DNA of 64,000 bases, taken from contig JAEWBG010000098.1 of NCBI GenBank assembly GCA_023391335.1, positions 45,086-109,085 on the forward strand, given 5' to 3'. This DNA comes from Pseudomonadota bacterium (GTDB lineage Bacteria; Pseudomonadota; Gammaproteobacteria; Steroidobacterales; Steroidobacteraceae). Both the position numbers and the translations under genes were made by a program. Position 1 is the stretch's first letter; every line of letters begins with the position of its first letter. The notes beneath the pieces are model-generated. The model worked only from the letters and a program-made list of their open reading frames with translations, did not search any database and was not told the DNA's origin. This document shows, one piece after another, positions 30,254-39,716 of this stretch.

Positions 30254-30753
30254 TTGTGTCGGTCCAAGATCTCGTCGACTTTTTCAGCCGTGAGATTTTC
30301 GTAGTACACGTGATCGACCATCATCATCGGCGCGTTATTGCATGCGGCAAGACACTCTTCTTCGCGCTTCAAGAAGAACCGACCATCGGCCGTGCTCTCC
30401 CCGACTTTGATGCCGAGACGCTTCTCAACATGCGCGAGAATTTCTTCGCCGCCGCAGAGCATGCACGAGATGTTGGTGCACACCGAGATGTGATGACGTC
30501 CGACCGGCTTGGTCTCGAACATCGAATAGAACGTCGCGACCTCGTAGACCTGAATGGCAGGCAGCCCGAGATACTCGGCGACGGCATCCATCGATTCGCG
30601 TGTCAAATATCCGCCGTTATCGTGCTGAACGGTACGCAGAGCAGCGAGCACAGCCGAACGTTTGCGATCCGGCGGAAATTTCGTCAGCCAAGAATCGATT
30701 TCGTGGCGAGCATGCTCGGAGAGCACGCCGGTCTTGGTATTCGTCTCACTCAC
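30250..30753 (-). CDS. nuoE: NADH-quinone oxidoreductase subunit E
   Basis: NuoE is the thioredoxin-like subunit carrying [2Fe-2S] cluster N1a beside the flavin. The 167-residue protein keeps all four ligands in C-X4-C (CTNISC) and C-X3-C (CLAAC), about 50 residues apart. The N-terminal helical domain (YLTRESMDAVAEYLGLPAIQVYEVATFYSMF) is typical. It overlaps both neighbours, nuoD and nuoF, by four bases. Confidence 0.97.
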   Translation of the reverse strand: MSETNTKTGVLSEHARHEIDSWLTKFPPDRKRSAVLAALRTVQHDNGGYLTRESMDAVAEYLGLPAIQVYEVATFYSMFETKPVGRHHISVCTNISCMLCGGEEILAHVEKRLGIKVGESTADGRFFLKREEECLAACNNAPMMMVDHVYYENLTAEKVDEILDRHK

Positions 30754-32003
30754 CGATCGATTTCCCCGAACACAATATCAATGGTGCCGATCACTGCGAC
30801 GACGTCGGCAAGCATGTGTCCCGTCACCATTTCGTCCAACGCCGCAAGATGCGGAAAGCCCGGAGCGCGACACTTCAATCGATAGGGCTTATTCGCCCCA
30901 TCCGACAGCAAGTAGATTCCAAACTCGCCTTTCGGTGCTTCCACTGCTGCATACGTTTCGCCTTCCGGCACGCAGTAGCCTTCGGTGAACAACTTAAAGT
31001 GGTGAATGAGCGACTCCATATCGCCCTTCATGTCTTCGCGTGAAGGCGCCGCGACCTTGTGATCGGAGGTCATCACCGGACCGGGATTCTTCTTCAACCA
31101 GTCGATGCACTGCTTGACGATGCGATTGGATTGGCGCAGCTCAGCCACGCGCACGAGATAGCGATCGTAGCAATCGCCATTCACACCGACGGGAATGTCG
31201 AAATCCATCTGCGCGTACATTTCGTACGGCTGCTTCTTGCGCAAATCCCATTCGACGCCTGAGCCACGCAACACGGGGCCCGTGAATCCCAAATTCAACG
31301 CGCGCTCCGGCGAAACCACACCGATATTGACGGTGCGTTGCTTCCAGATGCGATTGTCCGTGAGCAGTGATTCGTATTCGTCAACGCAGGCCGGGAAGCG
31401 ATTCGTGAAGTCTTCCAAGAAGTCCAGCAAGCTGCCGCTGCGGCGTTCGTTCAGCCGATCGACTTCCTTCTGCGAACGCCACTTCGACGCCTGATACTTC
31501 GGCATCGACTCCGGCAGATCGCGGTACACACCGCCGGGACGATAGTAAGTCGCGTGCATACGCGTGCCCGAAACTGCCTCGTAGCAATCCATCAAGTCTT
31601 CGCGTTCGCGGAAGCAATACAAGAAGACCGTCATCGCGCCGATGTCCAACGCGTGAGCGCCGAGCCACATCAAGTGATTCAGAATGCGCGTGACTTCATC
31701 GAACATCGTGCGGATGTACTTTGCGCGGATCGGCGGCTCGACTCCGATGAGTTTTTCGATCGCCATAACATACGCGTGCTCGTTGCACATCATCGACACG
31801 TAGTCGAGGCGGTCCATGTAGCCGATGGATTGATTGAATGGCTTATTCTCGGCGAGCTTTTCTGTCGCACGATGCAGCAGACCCACGTGAGGATCTGCTT
31901 TCTGGATCACTTCGCCGTCGAGTTCCAGCACGAGACGCAGCACGCCGTGCGCTGCAGGGTGCTGCGGACCAAAGTTCAGCGTGAAATTGCGCAGCTCAGC
32001 CAC
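30750..32003 (-). CDS. nuoD: NADH-quinone oxidoreductase subunit D
   Basis: NuoD, related to the large subunit of NiFe hydrogenases, forms the quinone pocket with NuoB. The 417-residue protein begins LRNFTLNFGPQHPAAHGVLR, the conserved loop with the quinone-contacting His, and ends VFGEIDR as in most homologues. It is separate from nuoC, unlike the fused nuoCD of E. coli. Its start overlaps nuoC by eight bases. Confidence 0.97.
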   Translation of the reverse strand: MAELRNFTLNFGPQHPAAHGVLRLVLELDGEVIQKADPHVGLLHRATEKLAENKPFNQSIGYMDRLDYVSMMCNEHAYVMAIEKLIGVEPPIRAKYIRTMFDEVTRILNHLMWLGAHALDIGAMTVFLYCFREREDLMDCYEAVSGTRMHATYYRPGGVYRDLPESMPKYQASKWRSQKEVDRLNERRSGSLLDFLEDFTNRFPACVDEYESLLTDNRIWKQRTVNIGVVSPERALNLGFTGPVLRGSGVEWDLRKKQPYEMYAQMDFDIPVGVNGDCYDRYLVRVAELRQSNRIVKQCIDWLKKNPGPVMTSDHKVAAPSREDMKGDMESLIHHFKLFTEGYCVPEGETYAAVEAPKGEFGIYLLSDGANKPYRLKCRAPGFPHLAALDEMVTGHMLADVVAVIGTIDIVFGEIDR

Positions 32004-32712
32004 GGACGTCTGCTCCCACCGGCACGTCTTTCAGCTCGGGTTGATATCGGTTGTCCTCGCGAATCACGCGAGGGACCAGTGTGCGCGGCTCGATCGAGAC
32101 AGGTTGGTACACCACACGGCCCTTCGCCGGGTCGTATTTCACTTCGACGTTGCCGATGAGCGGGAAATCTTTGCGGAACGGATGACCGATGAATCCATAG
32201 TCCGTAAGCAGACGGCGCAAATCCGGATGCCCATTAAAAAGGATCCCGAAGAGATCGAAAGCCTCGCGTTCGAACCAATTGGCCGCCGACCATACGCTGA
32301 CCACGGAATCGACAACCGGCGGCTCGCCGTCCGGCGCATAACACCGCAAACGCAGACGCCAGTTGTTACTCACCGACAACAGGTGATACACAACTGCGAA
32401 GCGCTCGGGCTTAGTGCCCTCGGTGCCCGGGACCTTCTCGCGAACCCGCGCGACGCCGCGGCTGAATCCGCTCGCGGTGGCTTCAAAAGTGCGCCACTCA
32501 TCGCGGCCGTAGTCCAGGAAATCCACGCCCGCGAGATCCATCAACTGCTCGAATCCGAACTGAGGATCGTCGCGGAGCTCGCGACAAACCTGGAGCAAGT
32601 CGACAGGCGCGATTTCGTAAGTCACTTCGCCCGCCAAAGCCGGAAGTGACTTCAGCTTTTCGGGAAAGCGCTCGGCGATTCTCGAGCTTAGCGTTTCGAT
32701 GCGTGAACTCAT
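31996..32712 (-). CDS. nuoC: NADH-quinone oxidoreductase subunit C
   Basis: NuoC is a structural subunit of the connecting module that packs against NuoD. The 238-residue protein has the signature ERE(A)FDLFGI (WFEREAFDLFGILFNGHPDLRRLLTDYGF) and PFRKDFPL. It is a stand-alone gene between nuoB and nuoD, as in Xanthomonas and betaproteobacteria. It overlaps nuoD by eight bases. Confidence 0.96.
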   Translation of the reverse strand: MSSRIETLSSRIAERFPEKLKSLPALAGEVTYEIAPVDLLQVCRELRDDPQFGFEQLMDLAGVDFLDYGRDEWRTFEATASGFSRGVARVREKVPGTEGTKPERFAVVYHLLSVSNNWRLRLRCYAPDGEPPVVDSVVSVWSAANWFEREAFDLFGILFNGHPDLRRLLTDYGFIGHPFRKDFPLIGNVEVKYDPAKGRVVYQPVSIEPRTLVPRVIREDNRYQPELKDVPVGADVRG

Positions 32713-32733
32713 CTCGTCTATCTCAGGTCGGGA

Positions 32734-33237
32734 TCAGCGCGCAATCGTGCTGGTGCGACGAATCTTGTTTTGCAGCTGCAGAATTCCGTAGAGCAGCGCC
32801 TCCGCACTCGGCGGACACCCCGGCACATAGACGTCAACGGGAACAATGCGGTCGCACCCGCGCACCACCGAGTACGAGTAGTGGTAGTAGCCGCCGCCAT
32901 TGGCACATGAGCCCATGGAAATCACCCATCGCGGTTCCGGCATTTGGTCGTAAACCTTACGCAGAGCCGGCGCCATTTTGTTTACCAGCGTGCCGGCCAC
33001 GATCATCACGTCAGACTGACGCGGGCTCGGACGAAATACCACGCCGAAGCGATCCAAGTCATAGCGCGACGCACCGGCGTGCATCATTTCGACGGCACAA
33101 CATGCGAGACCGAATGTCATCGGCCACATTGAACCGGTTCGCGCCCAATTGACGACAGCATCGAGCGTCGTCGTCATGAATCCGCGCTGAGGAGCCGCGA
33201 CGTCGGGGCTCTCCGCCGTGGGTGCATTCAATCCCAT
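32734..33237 (-). CDS. nuoB: NADH-quinone oxidoreductase subunit B
   Basis: NuoB carries cluster N2, the last [4Fe-4S] cluster before quinone. ATG 33237 (MGLNAPTAESPDV) gives 167 residues and overlaps the nuoA stop by ten bases, with AAAGGGG as ribosome-binding site. The cluster ligands are the paired cysteines in FGLACCAVEMMHAG plus GSCANGGG and VPGCPPSAEALLYGI. The family is related to small subunits of NiFe hydrogenases. Confidence 0.97.
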   Translation of the reverse strand: MGLNAPTAESPDVAAPQRGFMTTTLDAVVNWARTGSMWPMTFGLACCAVEMMHAGASRYDLDRFGVVFRPSPRQSDVMIVAGTLVNKMAPALRKVYDQMPEPRWVISMGSCANGGGYYHYSYSVVRGCDRIVPVDVYVPGCPPSAEALLYGILQLQNKIRRTSTIAR

Positions 33238-33584
33238 TCCAGCGCCCCTTTCTTCCACTCGTAAACGAATCCCACGACCAAGATGGCGAGGAACAAACCC
33301 ATTGCGATCAGCCCCACAACGCCAAGGCGGTTAAGCGCGACGGCCCACGGAAAAAGGAACGCGATCTCGAGATCGAAGACGATGAACAGAATCGCCACGA
33401 GGTAATAGCGCACGTCGAACTTCATGCGCGAATCGGAGAATGCTTCGAAACCGCACTCGTAAGCGGAAAGCTTTTCGGCATCAGGACGGCGCGGCCCGAA
33501 CAAAAAGCCGAGACCGATGAGCACGCTGCCGAGCACAGTCGCAACGCCCAAGAAGATCAGAATGGGTACGTAGTTTTGCAACAT
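33228..33584 (-). CDS. nuoA: NADH-quinone oxidoreductase subunit A
   Basis: NuoA is a small three-helix membrane subunit of complex I near the quinone cavity. The 118-residue protein has the conserved SAYECGFEAFSDSRMKFDVRYYLVAILFIVFDLEIAFLFPW segment, whose loop cysteine sits at the quinone site. It is the first gene of the fourteen-gene nuo operon, with a likely promoter about 45 bases upstream. Confidence 0.97.
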   Translation of the reverse strand: MLQNYVPILIFLGVATVLGSVLIGLGFLFGPRRPDAEKLSAYECGFEAFSDSRMKFDVRYYLVAILFIVFDLEIAFLFPWAVALNRLGVVGLIAMGLFLAILVVGFVYEWKKGALEWD

Positions 33585-33620
33585 TCGATGCTTAACTCAC
33601 GAAGCCGGGGCCGGCATCGG

Positions 33621-33633
33621 GGCGCGCATTGTA
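33621..33633 (-). promoter_or_regulatory. Probable nuo operon promoter (-10 and discriminator)
   Basis: The minus strand reads TACAAT (33628-33633) followed at once by GCGCGCC, the same 13 bases as at the rpsO and smpB promoters. A possible -35, GTGTCA at 33653-33658, is 19 bases away and weak. The transcript would start about 35 bases before nuoA. Confidence 0.5.
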
Positions 33634-33795
33634 ACAGGACGTTGCGCGCTGGTGACACGTAAAGATGACGAAGATGTGTGAGATCGATGCAGACAAACAT
33701 CAATCAGCGAGATGGATTGCTGCCAATTCACACGCACGCTGATCGCAGATGCGACGTGCAACGAAGCAGCAGTTCCGTGAACAAGGAGGGAAAGT

Positions 33796-33880
33796 TGGTG
33801 CGGATGAGAGGACTCGAACCTCCACGGGTTGCCCCACTACCACCTCAAAGTAGCGTGTCTACCAGTTCCACCACATCCGC
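33796..33880 (-). tRNA. tRNA-Leu (GAG)
   Basis: The 85-nt tRNA has a long variable arm, as class II tRNAs do, the anticodon GAG in CTTTGAGG, a GCGGATG acceptor arm and an encoded CCA. It decodes CTC and CTT leucine codons. It lies downstream of secG in the same orientation, like leuU in E. coli. Confidence 0.95.
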
Positions 33881-33982
33881 ACCGGGGTGAATCGTCTACG
33901 TGTCGCTTGCCGGTGTGCACGACACGAAAGCTTTTTCGACTAGGTCGGCGCCGCTCGAGCGCGAGTGTTTGCGGTCGCGTGC

Positions 33983-34381
33983 CTACTTTTGTGGCGCCGG
34001 ATTTTGCGGCGCTTGGTCTTGAGCAGGCGCTGCGGGCGATTCGACGGGCTGATTCGCGGTACCACTCGGCACGGCAGGCAACGTCGTGTCCGTCGAGGCA
34101 GGTTCTTGTACTCGATCGATGACGCTCGTCGGGGCTGCACTCTTGCGCCCACCCATGTAGGCAAGCGTCAAACTCGTCACCATGAACAAAGCCGCCAAAA
34201 TCGCGGTCGTGCGAGACAGAAACGATGCCGATCCACGAGCACCGAACACGGTGCCCGAAGCGCCGGAGCCGAATCCCGCACCGGCGTCGGCACCTTTACC
34301 TCGTTGCAGAAGCACGAGCCCGACGATCGCCGCGGCGATCAGCACGTGCAAGACGATGGTCAGTGTTTGTAGCCAGTTCAT
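33983..34381 (-). CDS. secG: Protein translocase subunit SecG
   Basis: SecG is the small non-essential partner of SecYE that helps SecA-driven export. The 132-residue protein has two membrane helices (residues about 5-23 and 57-76) around the conserved LLQRGKGADAGAGFGSGASGTVFG loop. The C-terminal tail is Pro/Ala/Gln-rich (PAAPAQDQAPQNPAPQ), common in this family. It follows tpiA by 19 bases and is followed by tRNA-Leu, an ancient arrangement. Confidence 0.95.
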   Translation of the reverse strand: MNWLQTLTIVLHVLIAAAIVGLVLLQRGKGADAGAGFGSGASGTVFGARGSASFLSRTTAILAALFMVTSLTLAYMGGRKSAAPTSVIDRVQEPASTDTTLPAVPSGTANQPVESPAAPAQDQAPQNPAPQK

Positions 34382-34400
34382 GTCCGCGTCGTTTTCCGCG

Positions 34401-35159
34401 TCAGTGTGCCTGCGCAGCTGCGCAGATCTTCAAGAACTCATCCGCTTTGAGCGACGCGCCGCCGATCAGGCCGCCGTCCACATCCTGCATCGCGAAGATT
34501 TCTCGCGCGTTGGCAGCTTTGACACTGCCGCCGTAGAGGATGCGCAATTCGGACGCGATCTTAGCATCTCGGGCCGCAAGCTCCGCGCGAATGTGCGCGT
34601 GAACTTCCTGTGCCTGGGCGGGGGTCGCAGTCTTGCCGGTCCCGATTGCCCACACCGGCTCGTAGGCGACGACCGATCGCGCCAGCGCAGCGATGCCGAC
34701 CAAATCCACAACAGCAGCCAACTGTCGCGAAACAACCTTTGTCGTTTGAGCGGATTCGCGCTCTTCTAGCGTTTCACCCACGCACAGAATCGGGGTGAGT
34801 CCTTGCGACTGCGCCGCCAAGAACTTGCGCGCAACCAGCGCATCGTCTTCTTTGTAGATGGCGCGACGTTCGGAGTGGCCGACGATCACATAGCTGCAGC
34901 CGACGTCCTTCAACATGGCCGCGGACACTTCGCCAGTGAAAGCACCGACAGCTTCCGCGCACACAGACTGCGCGCCCATACCTACACTCGATGACTTCAG
35001 CAGCCGAGCGACTTCCCATAAATATGTGAAGGGCGGGCAGACGACAATTTCCGCAGCCGTCTCGCCGGGCAGACCGAGCAAAAGGCTCTCGATGAGCTGC
35101 GCGTTTTCGGCGCGCGTGCCGTGCATCTTCCAGTTGCCTGCTACCAAGGGGCGTCGCAT
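34401..35159 (-). CDS. tpiA: Triosephosphate isomerase
   Basis: TpiA interconverts dihydroxyacetone phosphate and glyceraldehyde 3-phosphate in glycolysis and gluconeogenesis. The 252-residue protein has the catalytic residues in GNWKMHG (Lys11), VGHSERR (His) and AYEPVWAIGTGKTATPAQAQEVH (Glu and loop 6). The phosphate-binding LYGGSVKAAN is present. It lies between glmM and secG as in Pseudomonas. GAGG about ten bases upstream supports the ATG at 35159. Confidence 0.98.
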   Translation of the reverse strand: MRRPLVAGNWKMHGTRAENAQLIESLLLGLPGETAAEIVVCPPFTYLWEVARLLKSSSVGMGAQSVCAEAVGAFTGEVSAAMLKDVGCSYVIVGHSERRAIYKEDDALVARKFLAAQSQGLTPILCVGETLEERESAQTTKVVSRQLAAVVDLVGIAALARSVVAYEPVWAIGTGKTATPAQAQEVHAHIRAELAARDAKIASELRILYGGSVKAANAREIFAMQDVDGGLIGGASLKADEFLKICAAAQAH

Positions 35160-35290
35160 CGCCTGACCTCATTTATGCCAACGGGCCGGAACGCCTAGAG
35201 AAGCGCTAGCCCTGAAAAGGGCGCGAAGCTTAACGACGCCTCTCGGGGAAAGCAACGTAAGGTGCAGCGCACACGCAGGTTCAAGAAGCG

Positions 35291-36625
35291 TCAAGCCTGT
35301 GCGGCCCGCATCACGTGCCCGGCGAGCTCTTTGGCCAGCTCGCGCACGAGCCGTTCATCGCTCCCCTCGACCATCACCCGAATGACGGGCTCGGTCCCGG
35401 ACGCACGTAGAACGATGCGCCCCTGATCGCCCAACCTCGATTCGGCCGCCGCGAGCGCATCGCGAACCGCCGGACTGCTATTCGGGTCGATGCGCTTGGC
35501 GACACGGACGTTTTCCATGACCTGCGGATATTTCGACATTGGGGCGGCGAGTTCGGCAAGGCTGCGGCCCGTCCGCTTCATGATCTCGAGCACCTGGAGG
35601 GCGCTGATGATCGCATCGCCCGTGGTAGTTCGATCCAAGCAGAGCAAGTGTCCCGACGTCTCGCCGCCCAGCACACCGCCCGTCTCGCGGAGTTTTTCGA
35701 GCACGTAGCGATCGCCGACTTTAGCGCGATGGAAGCCGATACCTTCACGCGTCAATGCGTGTTCAAGACCGAGGTTGCTCATCACTGTGCCGACGACCGG
35801 TCCCACGAGCGTTTTTTGTTCGTGCCGCGCGCGGGCGATGATGTAGAGCAGTTGATCGCCATCGACCACACGACCGAGGTGATCCACCATCACGAGACGA
35901 TCGCCATCGCCATCGAGCGCAATACCCACCTGAGCGCGCACGCCTGGAACGGTCAATTGAATGAGCTCGGTTGCGGTCGAACCGCAATTCAGATTGATGT
36001 TGCGACCGTTTGGGGAGCAGCCAATCGGAACGATTTCAGCGCCCAGATCAGCAAGAATTCGCGGGCCCACTTTGTACCCAGCCCCATTCGCACAGTCGAT
36101 TACGATCTTGAATCCGCTCAGATCGAGTCCCGGTACTGTGGACATGCAAAACTCTTGGTAACGGACGCGCGATTTGTCGACGCGCGTCGCGCGCCCAAGT
36201 TCGCCCGACGCACGAGTGGCGGGCGGCTCTGCCAGATGTTCCTCGATTTGCAGCTCGATCTCGTCGCTGAGCTTGCCGCCGTTGCGATCGAAAAATTTGA
36301 TGCCGTTGTCTTCGTAAGGATTATGCGACGCGCTGATCACCACGCCGAAGTCGCATTCGAAACGAGTGGTGAGATAAGCGATGCCGGGTGTGGGCAGAGG
36401 GCCGATCAACATCACGTTCACACCGGCAGCGACGAACCCTGCTTCCAATGCGGACTCGAACATGTAACCGGACAAGCGCGTGTCCTTGCCGACTAACACT
36501 GTGCCACCATTCGGCGCGAGCACTCGCCCCGCGGAGCTTGCCAGCTTCAACGCGAAATCCACGGTCATCGGGTGCTGGCCCACTCTGCCTCGCACACCGT
36601 CGGTCCCAAAATACTTTCGGCCCAC
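35291..36625 (-). CDS. glmM: Phosphoglucosamine mutase
   Basis: GlmM converts glucosamine 6-phosphate to glucosamine 1-phosphate, an early step toward UDP-GlcNAc for peptidoglycan and lipopolysaccharide. The 444-residue length is standard. The phosphorylated serine is in ISASHNPYEDNGIKFF, the metal site in ALDGDGDRLVMVD, the sugar loop in GGETSGHLL, and the phosphate loop in VLRASGTEPVIRVMVEG. It follows folP by 25 bases. Confidence 0.98.
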   Translation of the reverse strand: MGRKYFGTDGVRGRVGQHPMTVDFALKLASSAGRVLAPNGGTVLVGKDTRLSGYMFESALEAGFVAAGVNVMLIGPLPTPGIAYLTTRFECDFGVVISASHNPYEDNGIKFFDRNGGKLSDEIELQIEEHLAEPPATRASGELGRATRVDKSRVRYQEFCMSTVPGLDLSGFKIVIDCANGAGYKVGPRILADLGAEIVPIGCSPNGRNINLNCGSTATELIQLTVPGVRAQVGIALDGDGDRLVMVDHLGRVVDGDQLLYIIARARHEQKTLVGPVVGTVMSNLGLEHALTREGIGFHRAKVGDRYVLEKLRETGGVLGGETSGHLLCLDRTTTGDAIISALQVLEIMKRTGRSLAELAAPMSKYPQVMENVRVAKRIDPNSSPAVRDALAAAESRLGDQGRIVLRASGTEPVIRVMVEGSDERLVRELAKELAGHVMRAAQA

Positions 36626-36650
36626 GTTCGAACTCCAATTTTTGAATTGA

Positions 36651-37499
36651 CTATTTATCTAAGGACGCATAGCCGTGCGCTCGCAGCGCATGCGCGACTT
36701 TGACTGCGTCCACAGTCTCACGAACGTCGTGCGTTCGAATGACTTTTGCACCCGCCAACACTGCTGCAGTGGCAACCGCGAGGCCACCGACCATTCTCTC
36801 CTCCACCGCACGCCCGAGCAGAGCCGAGAACATGGATTTTCGAGATACACCGATCAAGACAGGCAAACCATCTGCAGCTAAAACTCGGGTGGCCGCCAGA
36901 AGCGCGAGATTATGCTCAAGTCGCTTGCCGAAGCCGATGCCCGGATCGATCAAAATGCGACTTCGGTCAATTCCTGCGACCTCACATTCAGCAACGCGCT
37001 CGCGAAGGAATGCGGCAACCTCGCCGACGACATCAACGTAGTGAGGCTCCTGCTGCATTGTCTTGGGATTGCCTTGCATGTGCATGAGGCACACCGCTGC
37101 CCGGCTTTGCGCCGCGAGTTCGAGGGCACCCGGCTCCTGCAGCGCACGCACGTCGTTGATGAGATGCGCGCCAGCATCGATGGCCGCTTTCATCACCGCC
37201 GCCTTGTTCGTGTCGATCGAGATCGCGACGTCTAAGTGATCTGCTATCGCCTGAATGACTGGTACGACTCGGCGAATTTCCTCCGCGGCGTCCACGACTT
37301 CAGAGCCCGGTCGCGTGGACTCTCCGCCCACGTCGATGATGGCGGCACCCTGTTCGACCATGCGACGCGCGCGATCAAGCGCGACCCGATGCTCTGTGTA
37401 TCGACCGCCGTCTGAGAAAGAATCCGGCGTGACATTCAGAATGCCCATCACTCTGGGCTCTGAAAGATCGATCGCTCGATCGCCACAATTGAGCAACAT
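36651..37499 (-). CDS. folP: Dihydropteroate synthase
   Basis: FolP condenses dihydropterin pyrophosphate with p-aminobenzoate to make dihydropteroate for folate; it is the sulfonamide target. ATG 37499 (MLLNCGDRAIDLSEPRVMGILN) gives 282 residues, with GGGGAG ten bases upstream; 19 further codons are open but overlap the ftsH terminator. Motifs: MGILNVTPDSFSDGG, GGESTRPGSE, ISIDTNKAAV and DPGIGFGK. It lies between ftsH and glmM as in E. coli. Confidence 0.97.
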   Translation of the reverse strand: MLLNCGDRAIDLSEPRVMGILNVTPDSFSDGGRYTEHRVALDRARRMVEQGAAIIDVGGESTRPGSEVVDAAEEIRRVVPVIQAIADHLDVAISIDTNKAAVMKAAIDAGAHLINDVRALQEPGALELAAQSRAAVCLMHMQGNPKTMQQEPHYVDVVGEVAAFLRERVAECEVAGIDRSRILIDPGIGFGKRLEHNLALLAATRVLAADGLPVLIGVSRKSMFSALLGRAVEERMVGGLAVATAAVLAGAKVIRTHDVRETVDAVKVAHALRAHGYASLDK

Positions 37500-37523
37500 T
37501 GCTAAACGGCTCCCCAACAAGAC

Positions 37524-37547
37524 GAAGCCCGCACAAAGGCGGGCTTC
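37524..37547 (-). terminator. ftsH-folP hairpin
   Basis: A perfect 9-bp stem (gaagcccgc / gcgggcttc) with a 6-base loop follows the ftsH stop; the minus strand continues GTCTTGTT, a weak U-tract. It likely ends or attenuates ftsH transcription before folP. Confidence 0.65.
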
Positions 37548-37572
37548 ATCCGGCAACTAAGACGTGAACCGA

Positions 37573-39492
37573 TCAGTGCTGGCTAGCCGGCTTGCCGATC
37601 GGCGTCTCAGGCTTTTCGGCTCGTTCGCGAGGCTTGCTACCGGACGTCGGCGTCGCGCTGTCATCCCAACCTGCGGGCGGCTGCGGATCCCGACCTTCCA
37701 TGATGTCGCGAATCTGAGTTTCGTCGATGGTTTCGTACTTGATGAGCGCTTCAGACATCTTGTGGAGCTTGTCCAAATTCGCTTCGAGAATGCTCTTGGC
37801 GCGTTGGTAATTGGTGTTGATCAGCCCACGGACTTCCTCGTCGATGGTGTGAGCCGTCACATCCGAAACCTGCTTGTGTTGCGTCACCGATCGGCCCAAG
37901 AACACCTCACCGGATTCCTCCGCATACGTGAGCGGACCGAGTTTTTCCGACAAGCCCCAACGCGTGACCATGTTGCGGGCGATTTCGGTCGCACGTTCGA
38001 TGTCATTCGACGCGCCGGTCGTGACCGATTCATTGCCGAAGATAATCTCTTCCGCGATACGGCCGCCGAACAAAGTGGTGATGCGGCTTTCCAAACGACG
38101 CTTGCTCGTGCTGTAGCGATCGGTTTCCGGCAGGAACATCGTGACGCCGAGCGCGCGACCGCGCGGGATGATTGTGACCTTGTAAACCGGATCGTGCTCA
38201 GGCACTGACAATCCAACGATGGCATGTCCGGCTTCATGGTAAGCCGTGAGCTTCTTCTCCTGATCGTCCATGACCATGGAGCGCCGCTCGGCACCCATCA
38301 TGATCTTGTCCTTCGCGCGCTCGAACTCATCCATCGTGACCGTGCGACGATTGGCGCGTGCGGCGAACAAAGCGGCTTCGTTGACGAGATTCGCAAGGTC
38401 TGCGCCGGAGAAGCCGGGCGTACCGCGGGCGATGATCTGCGGTTTCACATCCTCGGCCAGCGGCAACTTGCGCATATGAACCTTCAGGATCTGCTCGCGA
38501 CCGCGAACATCCGGAAGCGGAACGACGACCTGGCGATCGAAGCGACCTGGACGCAGCAACGCCGGATCGAGCACGTCAGGACGGTTCGTGGCAGCAATGA
38601 CGATCACGCCTTCGGTGCCTTCGAAGCCATCCATCTCCACCAGCAACTGATTGAGGGTCTGCTCGCGCTCATCGTGCCCACCGCCAAGGCCTGCGCCACG
38701 GTGGCGGCCGACGGCATCGATTTCGTCGATGAAGATAATGCAGGGAGCGTGCTTCTTCGCTTGATCGAACATGTCGCGGACGCGGGATGCACCCACGCCG
38801 ACGAACATCTCGACGAAATCCGAGCCTGAAATCGTGAAGAACGGCACTTTGGCTTCGCCGGCGATCGCACGGGCGAGCAACGTCTTACCGGTACCGGGCG
38901 AACCCACCATCAGCACGCCGCGCGGAATCTTGCCGCCCAGCCGCTGAAACTTGCCCGGGTCCTTCAGGAACTCGACGATTTCGACGACTTCTTCCTTCGC
39001 TTCGTCCACGCCCGCTACATCCGCAAACGTGACCTGAACCTGGTCCTCGCCTAAGAGGCGCGCTCGACTCTTACCGAACGACATTGCGCCCCGCCCTCCT
39101 GCACCGCCTTGCATCTGGCGCATGAAGTAGACCCATACCGCAATCAGCAGCAGGATCGGGAACGAGGAAATGAACAACTGCATCAGGAACGACTGGCGCT
39201 CTGGCGCCGCCGCACTGATCTTCACGTGCTCCTTCTGAAGGGTCCCGATCAGCGACGTGTAGTCGGTTTCGGGGTTGTAGACCATGAAGTCTTCGCCGTT
39301 CGTGCGCTTGCCGCGCAACTGGTCGCCTTTGAACGTGACTTCGGCGACACCGCCGTCTTTGACTTGATCGAGGAAGGTCGAATACGGGATCTCTTGGACC
39401 TGGCCCGCTCGGCCACTGAAATTGCTCACGACTGTGGCGACCACGACTGCGATCACGATCCACAGCACGATGTTCTTGGCTAAGTCATTCAA
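37573..39492 (-). CDS. ftsH: ATP-dependent zinc metalloprotease FtsH
   Basis: FtsH is the membrane-bound AAA protease that degrades LpxC, sigma-32, SecY and damaged membrane proteins. The 639-residue protein has two N-terminal membrane helices (about 8-24 and 105-125) around a periplasmic domain. The AAA module has Walker A GSPGTGKT and Walker B IIFIDEID, with the second region of homology. The protease has the zinc motif HEAGH (around residue 417). The C-terminal tail is Pro/Lys-rich. It follows rlmE at a distance of 224 bases, in which I see no convincing promoter or repeat. Confidence 0.98.
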   Translation of the reverse strand: MNDLAKNIVLWIVIAVVVATVVSNFSGRAGQVQEIPYSTFLDQVKDGGVAEVTFKGDQLRGKRTNGEDFMVYNPETDYTSLIGTLQKEHVKISAAAPERQSFLMQLFISSFPILLLIAVWVYFMRQMQGGAGGRGAMSFGKSRARLLGEDQVQVTFADVAGVDEAKEEVVEIVEFLKDPGKFQRLGGKIPRGVLMVGSPGTGKTLLARAIAGEAKVPFFTISGSDFVEMFVGVGASRVRDMFDQAKKHAPCIIFIDEIDAVGRHRGAGLGGGHDEREQTLNQLLVEMDGFEGTEGVIVIAATNRPDVLDPALLRPGRFDRQVVVPLPDVRGREQILKVHMRKLPLAEDVKPQIIARGTPGFSGADLANLVNEAALFAARANRRTVTMDEFERAKDKIMMGAERRSMVMDDQEKKLTAYHEAGHAIVGLSVPEHDPVYKVTIIPRGRALGVTMFLPETDRYSTSKRRLESRITTLFGGRIAEEIIFGNESVTTGASNDIERATEIARNMVTRWGLSEKLGPLTYAEESGEVFLGRSVTQHKQVSDVTAHTIDEEVRGLINTNYQRAKSILEANLDKLHKMSEALIKYETIDETQIRDIMEGRDPQPPAGWDDSATPTSGSKPRERAEKPETPIGKPASQH

Positions 39493-39716
39493 TGTCGAAT
39501 CCTCGGATGCTCGGTTTTCTGGGCGGGTCCTGGCGGGGTTCGGATCACCGAGCGTTAAGTGAAACCACGGTTTCGATTGACACTACACCATCCCGCAAGG
39601 GCAATGCCATAACCAAACACTGAGTCTGATACTTAGGCGGACCACTAATGGTCTGGGCTGTGATTGACGTCGGTTTGGTTCGCTTCGGCACGCCTGACGG
39701 AACGTATGGGTTCGAC

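Noticed and set aside
33678..33890. Plus-strand frame containing MRGLEPPRVAPLPPQ
   Set aside because: It is a translation antisense to tRNA-Leu, again a known artefact.
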